A stretch of DNA of 64,000 nt, taken from the NCBI RefSeq assembly GCF_000013405.1, contig NC_007759.1:1923001-1987000 (forward strand). The letters are read 5' to 3'. Under the pieces are notes generated by a model, which saw nothing but the letters and a program-made list of their open reading frames with translations, had not been told where the DNA came from and searched no databases. Each line of letters opens with the position of its first letter. Position 1 is the first letter of the stretch. Position numbers and translations under genes: made by a program. Positions 36,585-46,291 of this stretch are shown one piece after another. The stretch is from Syntrophus aciditrophicus SB (lineage in GTDB: Bacteria > Desulfobacterota > Syntrophia > Syntrophales > Syntrophaceae).

Positions 36585-37526
36585 ATGTTAGAGAGAATTA
36601 AGGTTTTTACAGGTAACGCAACGCCCGATCTGGCTCGTAAGATTTGTGACAATCTGGCGATTCCGCTGGGTAAAGCCAATGTCACCACATTCAGCGATGG
36701 CGAAACCAGGGTTGAAATCAATGAAAATGTTCGGGGTATGGATATTTTCATTATTCAGTCCACATGCACTCCCGTAAATGTGACATTGATGGAACTGCTG
36801 ATCATGATTGACGCCCTGAAAAGAGCGTCGGCAGGCCGCATCACGGCGGTCATTCCCTATTACGGATATGCCCGGCAGGACAGAAAAGTCGCCCCCCGCG
36901 CGCCCATATCGGCAAAACTGGTGGCGGATCTTCTTACCACAGCGGGAGCGAACCGGATTCTATCCCTCGATCTCCATGCCGGCCAGATTCAGGGATTTTT
37001 CAATATTCCCGTCGACAATCTCTTTGCCACACCCGTTCTTCTCAATTACCTGAAGACTCATTACCAGGACAATCTGGTCATCGTTTCCCCCGATGCCGGC
37101 GGCGTTGAGCGCGCCCGTGCTTTCGCCCGCCGTCTGGACGCCACGATCGCCATTATCGACAAACGACGGGAAGGTCCCAATGAGGCCCAGGTCATGAATA
37201 TCGTCGGCTCGGTAGAGGGAAAAAACGTCGTTGTTCTTGACGATATGATCGACACCGCAGGAACTGTCGTGCAGGCGGCAAAAGCTCTTCGCAATGCCGG
37301 AGCGACCGCCATATCCGTATGCTGTACCCATCCCGTCCTTTCCGGACCGGCTATGGACAGAATAGAGTCTTCTGAAATCAAGGAAGTCATCGTGACAGAC
37401 ACCATTCCCCTGCACGAAAGGGCGCAGCAGTGCAGCCGGATCAGTGTTCTCTCCGTTGCGGGACTGCTCAGTGAAGCAGTCCGGAGAATCTATTATAACG
37501 ATTCTGTAAGTTCACTTTTTATATAG
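36585..37526 (+). CDS. prs: Ribose-phosphate pyrophosphokinase (PRPP synthase)
   Basis: Makes PRPP from ribose-5-phosphate and ATP for nucleotide, His and Trp synthesis. KVFTGNATPDLARKI opens the protein, YYGYARQDRKVAPRAPISAKL is the ATP/flexible-loop region, LDLHAGQIQGFF holds the metal histidine, and VVLDDMIDTAGTV is the PRPP-binding loop. It has 313 residues, a normal length. rplY follows after ten bases. Confidence 0.98.
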   Translation: MLERIKVFTGNATPDLARKICDNLAIPLGKANVTTFSDGETRVEINENVRGMDIFIIQSTCTPVNVTLMELLIMIDALKRASAGRITAVIPYYGYARQDRKVAPRAPISAKLVADLLTTAGANRILSLDLHAGQIQGFFNIPVDNLFATPVLLNYLKTHYQDNLVIVSPDAGGVERARAFARRLDATIAIIDKRREGPNEAQVMNIVGSVEGKNVVVLDDMIDTAGTVVQAAKALRNAGATAISVCCTHPVLSGPAMDRIESSEIKEVIVTDTIPLHERAQQCSRISVLSVAGLLSEAVRRIYYNDSVSSLFI

Positions 37527-37535
37527 GAGGAGTAG

Positions 37536-38138
37536 ATGGAAGCGCGTGAGTTAAAGGCCAACGTACGCAAGGAATCCGGTAAGGAACAAGCCAGGCGTAT
37601 GCGACGTGAAGGATTAATCCCTGCAGTTTTATATGGTCCCGGAACAGACCCGGTTTCATTGTCAGTCAACGCTTCCGATCTCAAAACGGCATTAAAAGGT
37701 GCGGAAGAGAATGTATTGATTAAACTCATTATTGATGATTCCGGAAGACTGATGGAAAAAAATTCCCTCATCAGGGAGCTTCAGATCGAACCCCTGACAA
37801 ACAATTTTTTCCATGCGGATTTTTACGCACTCCGCATGGATCAAGAGTCGACGTTTGATGTGCCCATCCATTTTGAAGGACAACCGGTGGGGATCGAAAA
37901 AGGCGGCGAACTGCAGTATCTCAAGAGGGAAATCAAGGTTTCCTGCCTCCCCTCGGAACTGCCCGATTGCATAACCGTTGACATTTCGCGGCTCGACGTG
38001 GGTGATGCCGTTCTCATCGGGGATCTCAGCCTGTCTGAGAGCATCCGCTGTTTTGATTCAAAAGACATTGTACTGGTAACGATAGCCGCTCTTCACGGCG
38101 TGAACAAAGCTGAAGAAACGGAAGAAGCTTCCTCATAA
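37536..38138 (+). CDS. rplY: 50S ribosomal protein L25 (Ctc, long form)
   Basis: A 5S rRNA-binding protein of 200 residues with the N-terminal L25 barrel (RKESGKEQARRMRREGLIPAVLYG) and the C-terminal TL5/CTC domain (FEGQPVGIEKGGELQYLKRE, PSELPDCITVDIS). AGGAGG lies six bases before the ATG. It lies between prs and pth, its usual place. Confidence 0.97.
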   Translation: MEARELKANVRKESGKEQARRMRREGLIPAVLYGPGTDPVSLSVNASDLKTALKGAEENVLIKLIIDDSGRLMEKNSLIRELQIEPLTNNFFHADFYALRMDQESTFDVPIHFEGQPVGIEKGGELQYLKREIKVSCLPSELPDCITVDISRLDVGDAVLIGDLSLSESIRCFDSKDIVLVTIAALHGVNKAEETEEASS

Positions 38139-38191
38139 AGGCATTTCGTCATCACGGAAAGTCCTTATCATTTCATTATTGAGAGGTTCTT

Positions 38192-38782
38192 TTGAAGCTG
38201 ATTGTGGGACTCGGGAACCCCGGCGCCCGGTACCGATTCACCCGGCATAATTTTGGATTTTTTGTGCTGGATCAGCTGGCGGAAGATCAGGATATCATGA
38301 TGTCGCAGACAGGGTTTGACGCCCTGTGGGGGAAGGGAGTAATTGCCGGACAGAGCGTTCTGCTTGCAAAGCCGCAGACGTTCATGAATCTGAGTGGAAA
38401 ATCCGTCAGGAAACTGGCGGATTTCTTTAAGATTGTCGTTGAAGATGTTTTAGTCGTTCATGATGATCTGGATCTGCCTTTCGGAGTCATCCGACTCAAG
38501 GCAGGGGGGGGTCAGGGAGGCCATAAGGGGTTGATATCCATTTGTGACTCTCTTGGCGGGCCGGAATTCCAACGGGTCAGACTGGGAATTGGAAAGCCGG
38601 CTCAGAGATCGGCGGTTGAGCGATACGTTCTTGAACCATTCACTGAAAGTGAATTGCGCATTTTGCCCAGGATCATCGTAACAGCACGCAGCGCGATTCT
38701 TGAGGTGATTTCTTCAGGAATCAAAACGGCTATGAACAGCTACAACGGTATGGTTATCAACGACTTAATACAGGAGGTTTGA
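38192..38782 (+). CDS. pth: Peptidyl-tRNA hydrolase
   Basis: Recycles peptidyl-tRNAs that drop off the ribosome. [22 protein letters not shown] contains the catalytic His (H19) and substrate Asn; [15 protein letters not shown] and [12 protein letters not shown] carry the remaining active-site residues. It has 196 residues. The start is TTG at 38192 with GAGAGG upstream. Its last bases overlap the start region of the first pyrophosphatase gene. Confidence 0.97.
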
Positions 38783-41223
38783 TGATGTTTAAAGGAAAAC
38801 GCAATTTTTTGTCTTTCTTCATCATTAGCGCCATACTTTTCTTGCTGGCGCCAATGGCCTTCGCAGGGGAAGCCGATATCGAGCTGCCGGATCTGACCGC
38901 GGTAGTTTTTAATATTTTCGGCAGCCCTGTGGGGGGAATCACGATTCTTAACTTTGGTCTTGTTGTTTGTATCATCGGCATGGGCTTCGGGTTGATGCAG
39001 TATACGCAGACAAAAAATCTGCCGGCCCATCAGGCCATGCTGGATGTCTCCGCCACCATCTGGGAAACCTGCAAAACTTACGTTATCCAGCAGGGCAAAT
39101 TCCTGGCAGGGCTCTGGGTCCTTATCGCTGCCTGCATTCTTTATTACTTTATGGGACTTCAGGGCAAGAGTTTCGGTGACGTATTCATCATTCTTGCTGC
39201 TTCGGTGCTGGGTATTCTCGGATCCTACGGCGTGGCCTGGTTCGGCATCCGGATCAACACCGTGGCCAATTCCCGGGCGGCCTTTGCTTCCCTCAGTGGA
39301 AAGCCGCTCAATATCGTGGACATCTGCCTGAGATCAGGAATGAGCGTCGGCCTGGTGCTGGTCAGTATCGAGCTCTTCTTCATGCTCGCAATCCTTGCCT
39401 ACATTCCGCCGGAACTGATCGGACCCGTCTTCATCGGCTTCGCCATCGGTGAATCCCTCGGTGCCAGCGCCCTGAGAATCTGCGGTGGCATCTTCACCAA
39501 GATTGCCGACATCGGTTCCGACCTGATGAAAATCATTTTCCATCTTCCCGAAGACGATCCGAAGAACCCGGGTGTTATCGCCGACTGTACCGGTGACAAT
39601 GCCGGTGACAGTGTCGGACCCACGGCAGACGGGTTTGAGACTTACGGTGTTACGGGTGTTGCCCTGGTCACCTTCCTCGCCCTGGCAATGGCCGGAAACC
39701 CGGAAATGGGCGGCAAGCTGATTATTTGGATTTTCGCCATGCGTATCATGATGGTCATCACGTCCCTCATTTCCTATTTTGTCAACAATGCCGTCAGCAA
39801 ATCGCTCTTTGGCGCCAAGAAAGAGTTTAATTTTGAGCATCCCCTGACCAACCTAGTCTGGATTACCTCTATTGTTTCCATCGCCATCACCTTTTTTGCC
39901 AGTCATGCCCTGTTGGCGGACATTCCGTCCGTTGGCGGCATCGATCTCTGGCTTGCCCTTTCAATCATCATCAGTTGCGGCACCATTGCCGGTGCGTTGA
40001 TTCCTGAATTGACAAAAGTGTTCACCAGCACGAGCTCCCGACACTGTGCGGAGGTTATTGATGCCTCCCGTCAGGGCGGCGCCTCTCTGAACATCCTCTC
40101 CGGACTGGTGGCGGGTAACTTCTCCGCCTTCTGGGAAGGTCTGGCGATCCTTGCCCTGATGCTGATTGCTTATCTGGTTTCCCAGAGTGCCTCCATTATC
40201 ACTCTTCTGCCTGAGGCCTTCCAGTTTGCCGCTCCCGTCTTTGCCTTCGGTCTGGTGGCCTTCGGTTTCCTGGGCATGGGACCGGTGACCATCGCTGTCG
40301 ACAGTTTCGGCCCGGTTTCAGATAATGCGCAGTCCATCTATGAGCTGTCCATGATTGAAAAACGCCCGGATGCGTCACAGACCGTGAAAAATGCTTACGG
40401 AACAGAGCCTGACTTTGCCCTGGCCAAACATTTTCTGGAATCCTGTGACGGCGCGGGAAATACCTTTAAAGCAACTGCCAAGCCGGTCTTGATCGGCACA
40501 GCGGTCGTCGGCGCTACCACCATGGTTTTCGGCATCATCATTCTGCTTGAAAATCTTTTCGGCGGAGCCATTGCCAAATTAAGCCTTGTGCAGCCGGAAA
40601 TCATTCTTGGGCTGCTCATGGGAGGAGCCATAATCTACTGGTTCACCGGCGCCTCGACACAGGCCGTCGTTACCGGAGCCTATCGCGCTGTCGTGTTCAT
40701 TAAGGATAACATCAATCTCGACAAAGAGCAGGCCGACATCAAGGACAGCAAGGAAATCGTGAAGATCTGTACGATTTATGCGCAGAAGGGAATGATCAAC
40801 ATCTTCATCGTCATCTTCTTCATGGCGCTGGCGCTTTCCTTCTTTAACCCCTACTTCTTCATCGGTTACCTGATTGGTATCGCTTTCTTCGGTCTGTACC
40901 AGGCCATCTTCATGGCTAATGCCGGTGGATGCTGGGACAATGCCAAGAAGATCGTCGAAGTCGACCTGGCTGAAAAGAATACTCCGCTCCATGAAGCCAG
41001 TGTCGTCGGTGACACCGTTGGTGATCCCTTCAAGGATACTTCATCCGTTTCCTTGAACCCCGTTATCAAGTTCACGACCCTCTTCGGGCTTCTGGCCACG
41101 GAAATCGCGGTAACAATGACCAGCCAAAGTCTCAAAATGGGATTGGCAAGCTTGTTCTTCCTGATCGCTTTGGTATTCGTTTACAGATCATTCTATGGAA
41201 TGAGAATCGCTGAAAAGGGTTAA
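38779..41223 (+). CDS. hppA: Membrane-bound pyrophosphatase, divergent K+-independent type
   Basis: A PPi-driven ion pump with about 16 helices. The 814 residues include an added N-terminal signal-like helix. The PPi site is intact: IPEDDP-type [11 protein letters not shown] and the following Asp-rich [20 protein letters not shown], plus [17 protein letters not shown] at the end. At the potassium-determining site it reads [10 protein letters not shown], with Lys, which marks K+-independent enzymes; the overall divergence resembles the Na+-regulated H+-pumping subgroup. The likely start is one of the tandem ATGs at 38779-38785 with GGAGG upstream, coupled to pth. Confidence 0.93.
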
Positions 41224-41245
41224 TCAGCCACAGCTTTTGATTTTT

Positions 41246-41282
41246 AAAGGCGCTCCCTTCATCATGAGGGAGCGCCTTTTTT
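41246..41282 (+). terminator. Intrinsic terminator after the first hppA
   Basis: AAAGGCGCTCCCT (41246-41258) and its exact complement (41267-41279) close an eight-base loop and run into six T. Confidence 0.95.
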
Positions 41283-41336
41283 ATCTCTCCAAATGTGTCC
41301 CTCCGCCTGATTTTGAATTTTTATCTTTCTTTTTCA

Positions 41337-41365
41337 TTGACACACAACCACATTTAACCTATCCT
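41337..41365 (+). promoter_or_regulatory. Putative sigma-70 promoter of the second hppA
   Basis: TTGACA (41337-41342), a 17-base spacer and TATCCT (41360-41365). It would give a leader of about 240 bases before the gene. Confidence 0.55.
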
Positions 41366-41609
41366 CCTTCCGCGAAAGGGCAACTTGTTTTGCGTATCCC
41401 GGTCGGCAGACCTCCTTTTTGCAGAAATGGCCGAACGGCGGGTCGCTTGAGCGATTTTACGGACAGGAGATTTCGGTAGTTACCCGTTACAAATAGAGAG
41501 TGTGAATTGCGGTGATTAATGTGGTTGCATCTGTCATTCAGGCACCGGTGAACGGATGTAACGCAAGAATCATAAAATACTTTAATCAGGAGGTACAAAA
41601 AACGGGATT
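41366..41609 (+). other. Long untranslated leader of the second hppA
   Basis: There is no reading frame of note. Several short hairpins are visible: GGTC-GGCA-GACC followed by TCCTTTTT near 41402-41420, GCCG-AA-CGGC near 41430, and TCGC-TTGA-GCGA near 41443-41456. The leader could carry a regulatory fold, but I cannot match it to a known riboswitch. Confidence 0.35.
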
Positions 41610-43676
41610 ATGGAATTTTTAGTAAATTTCGCTTGGTTGTGGGGTCTCCTCGGACTGGTGCTGGCGTTCTTCATCTATAAGTACGTCATGTCCTTCCCCC
41701 CGGGAGACAAATTAATGGTGGAGATCATGGAGAGGATTCATGCCGGCGCCATGGTCTTTTTGAAGAGAGAATACAAGATTATTTCGATTTTTATCGTCGT
41801 CGTATTCATCCTGCTCTACGTCGCCTTGGATAATAAGTGGTCATCAGTGGCCTTCCTCGTGGGAGCGATCTGCTCCCTGTCAGCCGGCGTGTTCGGCATG
41901 CAGGCGGCGACCCTCTCGAATGCGAGAACCGCGGAAGCGGCCAAGACGCACGGACAGGCCAAAGCCCTTACGGTGGCCTTCTTCGGTGGATCCGTCATGG
42001 GTCTTTCCGTGGCCTCCCTCGGTCTTCTCGGGCTTGGCATTTTCTTCTATTTCTTCGCCGAAACGGATCCGGTCGTCATCAATGGTTTTTCCCTTGGCGC
42101 CTCGTCGATCGCCCTCTTTGCCCGTGTCGGTGGCGGCATCTTCACCAAGACGGCCGATGTGGGTTCCGACCTGGTGGGTAAAGTCGAGGCTGGGATTCCC
42201 GAAGACGATCCGAGAAACCCTGGGGTCACCGCGGACAACGTCGGTGACAACGTCGGCGATATCGCCGGTATGGGAGCGGACCTTTTTGAATCATACGTCG
42301 GCTCCGTCGTTGCCGCCATTGCTATCGGCGCCACGATGGGGCTCGGGATGGATGGCATGGCGATGCGCTGGATGATGCTGCCGATGCTTTTCATCATCGT
42401 CGGAATGCTGGCATCGGTCATCGGGATCGGAATGTTCAATATGCTCAAGAATATGAAACCCTCTTCGGCACTGAGCAACGGCCTCTATATTGCGGGGATT
42501 CTTTTCATTATCGCTGCCTACTTCGTTGTCAAGGGCGTTACGGCAGGGATGTCTCCTGAATACCTGGGCAGCCTCGGAATCAAAGGACCTCTCGGCCCCT
42601 TCTGGGCCGTACTTCTTGGAATTGTCGCCGGCATGCTGATCGGTGCTGTCACGGAATATTACACAGCCCGGGGACCGGTCCACAGGATCGCTGAAGCTTC
42701 TCAGACAGGGCCGGCCACTACGATCATCAGCGGCTTCGCCATTGGTCTCGAGAGCGTTGCCACTCCGGTCTTCTTTATTGCCATGGCGATCTGGGGTTCA
42801 TACGTCACCTGCGGTCTCTACGGTATTGCCATTGCCGGTGTCGGCATGCTGGGCACAGTTGGAATGACCATGTCCGTGGACAGCTACGGTCCGATTTCCG
42901 ATAATGCCGGCGGTATTGCCGAGCAGGCTCACATGCCCCCGCATGTCCGGGAAATCACGGATGGCCTGGACGCGGTCGGAAACACCACCGCCGCGATCGG
43001 TAAAGGGTTCGCCATCGGTTCCGCGGCACTTACAGCCCTGGCCATGTTCGCCGCCTACACCGCAACGGTCAAGACCTTCCCCGGATTTGAAACGTTTACC
43101 CTCGACCTGACAGAGGCACACGTGATTACGGGTGTCTTCCTCGGCGGGATGATTCCCTGCCTGCTGGCAGCGCTCACGATGACAGCGGTCGGTGAAGCCG
43201 CATTCGACATGATCAACGAGATCCGGAGACAGTTCAGAGAGATTCCCGGTATCATGGAAGGAACGACTCCTCCCGATACGAACAGATGTGTCGACATCGC
43301 CACCACGGCCGCCCTGAAGAGGATGATCGTCCCCGGCATCGCGTCGGTTATCGCTCCGATCCTGGTCGGCGTCTTCATCGGCCCCCATGCTCTTGGCGGA
43401 TTCCTTGCCGGAGCTACGCTTACCGGCGTTATCCTGGGTCTTCTGATGGCTAACTCCGGTGGTGCGTGGGACAACGCGAAGAAATACATCGAGCAGGGAT
43501 ATTTCGGCGGGAAAGGATCTGAGGCGCACAAAGCAGGCGTTATCGGTGACACCGTCGGCGACCCCTTCAAGGATACCTCGGGACCGGCAATGAATATTCT
43601 CATCAAGTTGATGTCGGTTGTGTCCCTCGTGACCGCTCCGGCGATCATTTACCTGTACCATATGGTCTACGGCTAA
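41610..43676 (+). CDS. hppA: Membrane-bound pyrophosphatase, K+-dependent type
   Basis: A second PPi-energised ion pump, 688 residues with about 16 helices. It keeps the canonical [20 protein letters not shown] substrate site, [13 protein letters not shown], and [17 protein letters not shown] near the C terminus. At the potassium-determining site it reads [10 protein letters not shown], with Ala and Gly, which marks K+-dependent enzymes, most of which pump sodium. GGAGG lies about 14 bases before the ATG. It has its own promoter and terminator, so it is regulated separately from its upstream paralogue. Confidence 0.96.
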   Translation: MEFLVNFAWLWGLLGLVLAFFIYKYVMSFPPGDKLMVEIMERIHAGAMVFLKREYKIISIFIVVVFILLYVALDNKWSSVAFLVGAICSLSAGVFGMQAATLSNARTAEAAKTHGQAKALTVAFFGGSVMGLSVASLGLLGLGIFFYFFAETDPVVINGFSLGASSIALFARVGGGIFTKTADVGSDLVGKVEAGIPEDDPRNPGVTADNVGDNVGDIAGMGADLFESYVGSVVAAIAIGATMGLGMDGMAMRWMMLPMLFIIVGMLASVIGIGMFNMLKNMKPSSALSNGLYIAGILFIIAAYFVVKGVTAGMSPEYLGSLGIKGPLGPFWAVLLGIVAGMLIGAVTEYYTARGPVHRIAEASQTGPATTIISGFAIGLESVATPVFFIAMAIWGSYVTCGLYGIAIAGVGMLGTVGMTMSVDSYGPISDNAGGIAEQAHMPPHVREITDGLDAVGNTTAAIGKGFAIGSAALTALAMFAAYTATVKTFPGFETFTLDLTEAHVITGVFLGGMIPCLLAALTMTAVGEAAFDMINEIRRQFREIPGIMEGTTPPDTNRCVDIATTAALKRMIVPGIASVIAPILVGVFIGPHALGGFLAGATLTGVILGLLMANSGGAWDNAKKYIEQGYFGGKGSEAHKAGVIGDTVGDPFKDTSGPAMNILIKLMSVVSLVTAPAIIYLYHMVYG

Positions 43677-43700
43677 TCCGAAAACGTTAGACTCGAACGA

Positions 43701-43732
43701 AAAAGGGGTGGATTTCTTCCACCCCTTTTTTT
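43701..43732 (+). terminator. Intrinsic terminator after the second hppA
   Basis: AAAAGGGGTGGA (43701-43712) and its exact complement (43718-43729) close a five-base loop and are followed by T. Confidence 0.95.
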
Positions 43733-43821
43733 ATTTAATTAAGGAATCCTCATGGATTCCGGCTGGCAATCTCGGCTCCTTTCTTAACCTGGTCATGTCG
43801 GATGATTCAATATATAATCAA

Positions 43822-43850
43822 TTGACACTGTGAAAACTCCATTTTATAAT
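43822..43850 (+). promoter_or_regulatory. Perfect-consensus sigma-70 promoter
   Basis: TTGACA (43822-43827), exactly 17 bases, then TATAAT (43845-43850). Both hexamers match the consensus fully, which is rare. It drives the small gene at 43981 through a leader of about 125 bases holding a small GTCGC/GCGAC hairpin. Confidence 0.85.
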
Positions 43851-43980
43851 TTACTAAAATTGAAGGATTTTAGTAACAAGTCGTTGGACAGGATGTCGCA
43901 TGGCGACCGGTGAATTTTTTCCGGCACAAAGGTTTTTGAGTTCATTACGCAATTTCCTTTATCAATGAAAGGAGACGGAC

Positions 43981-44274
43981 ATGAAGTCAGCGATTGTTTT
44001 TTCCGGAACGGGCCCGATACTGATTCTAACCACCTATGAATCCTTAACACACCCTGCTTTTGTAAAAAAACTGGCAGCGAAGGGAATTAACAAGTTTGTC
44101 GCCGTTGAGCTCCCTGTGGAGAAGGTAAAACAAAAATACGCTGATAACTTTAATATCGTCATGGAAGATCTTCATCAGACCGATGACTTGCGGGTTCTCG
44201 ACTACAACGGACACAGCATCATGAATGCCTTTTCCATGAAGGAATGGGGTCGGCCCATCCCCTACGAACCATAG
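43981..44274 (+). CDS. Small conserved-looking protein of unknown function
   Basis: A 97-residue soluble protein beginning MKSAIVFSGTGPILILTTYE and ending NAFSMKEWGRPIPYEP, with a mixed alpha/beta pattern and no signal peptide or membrane helix. AAAGGAGACGGAC precedes the ATG. The gene is a self-contained unit between a perfect promoter and a strong terminator, which suggests high expression. I do not recognise the family and assign no function. Confidence 0.75.
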   Translation: MKSAIVFSGTGPILILTTYESLTHPAFVKKLAAKGINKFVAVELPVEKVKQKYADNFNIVMEDLHQTDDLRVLDYNGHSIMNAFSMKEWGRPIPYEP

Positions 44275-44296
44275 GATACTCATTACAGGTCACAGC

Positions 44297-44343
44297 AAGC
44301 AGAAAAGGCAGTCCGGAAAATTCGAACTGCCTTTTCTGCTTTT
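44297..44343 (+). terminator. Strong terminator, possibly bidirectional
   Basis: Sixteen-base perfect arms (44297-44312 and 44326-44341) flank a 13-base loop and end in TTTT. The unit lies between a plus-strand stop and a minus-strand stop and could serve both genes. Confidence 0.9.
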
Positions 44344-44378
44344 GATCTCCTCTGCGAAGGAAGCAAGCCTTGGTCGGC

Positions 44379-44969
44379 TCAGACCATACCGTTTTTTTTC
44401 TGTTCGCGAATCAATTTATAGCGCGATATTCTAAGGAGCTTCGCGGCCTCCATTTTCTTGCCGTGACTCATTTCCAGAGCTCTGGACAGGATTCTGCTTT
44501 TGATGGTTCTGGTAATGTTTTCCGTCAGTGCGGTATAATCCATTCCCTCCGATGAAAGATCGGGAAGAAAATCATCGACATGAATTTGAAATCGTTCCTT
44601 CTCAACAGAAGCTCTCATTTCAGCGGGAAGATTTTCCGGCATGATGGTCGTACCCATGTTCTGAAGGATCATGACGCGCTCCAGGATATTTTTCAGTTCC
44701 CGAACATTGCCCGGCCAGGAATAGGCCATGAGAATCTGTTCCGCCTCTCTGCTGAATCCTCCAACTTTTTTCATGAATTTTTTATTGAACTCTTCCACGT
44801 AATGCCTTGCCAGCAGCAGAATATCCTCTCCCCTTTCCCGCAAAGGCGGGATTGTGATCGGGACGACACTGATCCGGTAAAAGAGGTCTTCACGAAACGA
44901 ACCCTCCTTTATCATTTTACTCAGATCCTTGTTCGTGGCAAACACAAAACGGACATCGATCGGAATATT
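44379..44969 (-). pseudogene. Sigma-54-dependent activator, C-terminal part cut off by IS
   Basis: This is the 3' piece of a regulator split by the insertion sequence. It encodes the rest of the AAA+ domain (VRFVFATNKDLSKMIKEGSF, REDLFYRISVVPI, PPLRERGEDILLLARHY, YSWPGNVRELKNILER) and a Fis-type helix-turn-helix ending (SHGKKMEAAKLLRISRYKLI). Without its 5' part it has no start of its own. Removing the IS and one 8-base duplicate rejoins it in frame with the piece beginning at 47824. Confidence 0.92.
44962..44969. repeat. Target site duplication, left copy
   Basis: GGAATATT directly abuts the left inverted repeat. An identical copy lies at 46284-46291. Eight bases is the usual ISL3 duplication length. 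Confidence 0.95.
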
Positions 44970-44992
44970 GGTTCATCCGGTTAATGAGTACC
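44970..44992 (+). repeat. Left terminal inverted repeat of the IS
   Basis: 23 bases starting GGTTCATCCGGTTAATG. It is a perfect inverted match to 46261-46283. Confidence 0.95.
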
Positions 44993-45074
44993 TTGGTATT
45001 GCATAAAATCACATGGACATGGCAAGAGCCCTGTTGTTTGAGACCAATCGAACAACAAAAGGAGGCTCCAGACC

Positions 45075-46280
45075 ATGTCCACATCGGTTCTTTATCATGC
45101 TTTCAATCTGAAGGGTATTACTTATAGAGCAACACGCTTCACGGGTGACGTCATCGAATATTTTGCAGATGTGAAAGAAGAATACATTCGCTGTCCAAAG
45201 TGCGGGCAGCGTAAATTTATCTTTAAAGGACAGAAAACACGGAGTTTTCATCTGGGACCTATGGGGCGTAAGAGGTGTTTCCTTGTACTTTCCCTTCATC
45301 GAATAAAATGCAACACTTGCGACACCCTTTGGTGGCCCGATCTGCCTTTTATGGTGGGGAAGCATAGATTTGCCCGATCCTTTGCTCTGATTGTTCTGGA
45401 TCTGCTTCGATTCGGCACGATTCGCTGGGTTGCCGATTACCTCGGCGTGGGTTGGGATATGATCAAAGAGATTCATAAGTTGAAATTGCAGCGCCTCTAT
45501 CGGAACATTCCTCTTCATAAAGTTCGGTATATCGGTATCGATGAATTCAGCATCCGGAAAGGCCATGAGTACATGACCACGGTGATGGATCTCTCCGAAG
45601 GACGAATCCTTTACGCCACTGAGGGAAAGGGCAAGGAGGGGATTTTACCCTTCCTGAAAAAACTTGCACGCAAGGGGAAAAAACTGCGAGCGGTTGCAAT
45701 GGACATGGGAATTTCCTTCTTCTCCGCCGTCCGGGAAGCCCTTCCCAATATCGATGTCGTCTTCGACCGTTACCATATTATGGCTCTGATGAATCAAGGC
45801 ATCGAAAACTTGCGCAGAAATCATCAGAAAGAACTTGATGATATCGGGAAGCAAACCCTCAAGGGAAACCGCTTCCTCCTTTTGCGAAATTATGATTCCC
45901 TGAAGCCGGACCATAAGGAACGTCTCGATGCCCTGATGCAGGCCAATCAGCCTCTATTCGTCATGCATTCCATGAAAGAGCAACTCAGACTCTTCTGGGA
46001 AATACCGGAGTACGCCCAGGCTGTTACCTTCCTTGACACCTGGTGTAAGGACGCCATGCTGTCCGGAATCAAAGAACTCGTCAAAGTAGCCAAAACGCTC
46101 TCCGGATACAGGACTGCGATACTCAATTATTTCAAACATCACATTACAAATGCCGCCCTTGAGGGCACAAACAACAAAATTAAAACTTTAAAAAGGCAGG
46201 CCTATGGATTCCGGGATATGGAATACTTCAAACTCCGCCTCTATCACCTGCATACTCAGAGGTACTCATTAACCGGATGA
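45075..46280 (+). CDS. ISL3-family transposase
   Basis: A 401-residue DDE transposase. An N-terminal zinc-ribbon-like region (CPKCGQRKF...CNTC) is followed by a helix-turn-helix region and the catalytic core: IGIDEFSIRKGHEY (first Asp), AVAMDMGISF (second Asp) and ALEGTNNKIKTLKRQAYGF (Glu), all typical of ISL3. AAAAGGAGG lies eight or more bases before the ATG. The frame is intact, so the element may still be active. Confidence 0.96.
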   Translation: MSTSVLYHAFNLKGITYRATRFTGDVIEYFADVKEEYIRCPKCGQRKFIFKGQKTRSFHLGPMGRKRCFLVLSLHRIKCNTCDTLWWPDLPFMVGKHRFARSFALIVLDLLRFGTIRWVADYLGVGWDMIKEIHKLKLQRLYRNIPLHKVRYIGIDEFSIRKGHEYMTTVMDLSEGRILYATEGKGKEGILPFLKKLARKGKKLRAVAMDMGISFFSAVREALPNIDVVFDRYHIMALMNQGIENLRRNHQKELDDIGKQTLKGNRFLLLRNYDSLKPDHKERLDALMQANQPLFVMHSMKEQLRLFWEIPEYAQAVTFLDTWCKDAMLSGIKELVKVAKTLSGYRTAILNYFKHHITNAALEGTNNKIKTLKRQAYGFRDMEYFKLRLYHLHTQRYSLTG

Positions 46281-46283
46281 ACC
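46261..46283 (-). repeat. Right terminal inverted repeat of the IS
   Basis: Perfect inverted copy of 44970-44992, overlapping the last codons of the transposase gene. Confidence 0.95.
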
Positions 46284-46291
46284 GGAATATT
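46284..46291. repeat. Target site duplication, right copy
   Basis: GGAATATT, identical to 44962-44969, immediately outside the right inverted repeat. Confidence 0.95.

Larger units (their letters stand above)
44970..46283 (+). mobile_element. ISL3-family insertion sequence, complete (1314 bp)
   Basis: The element has perfect 23-base terminal inverted repeats, an 8-base target duplication (GGAATATT) on both sides and one full-length transposase gene whose stop lies inside the right repeat. Identical repeats and duplications indicate a recent insertion. It interrupts a sigma-54-dependent activator, in the opposite orientation to that gene. Confidence 0.96.

Noticed and set aside
41375-41384. 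AAAGGGCAAC as the start of a c-di-GMP (GEMM) riboswitch
   Set aside because: The following GACGCAAAGCC core and receptor stem of that family are absent.
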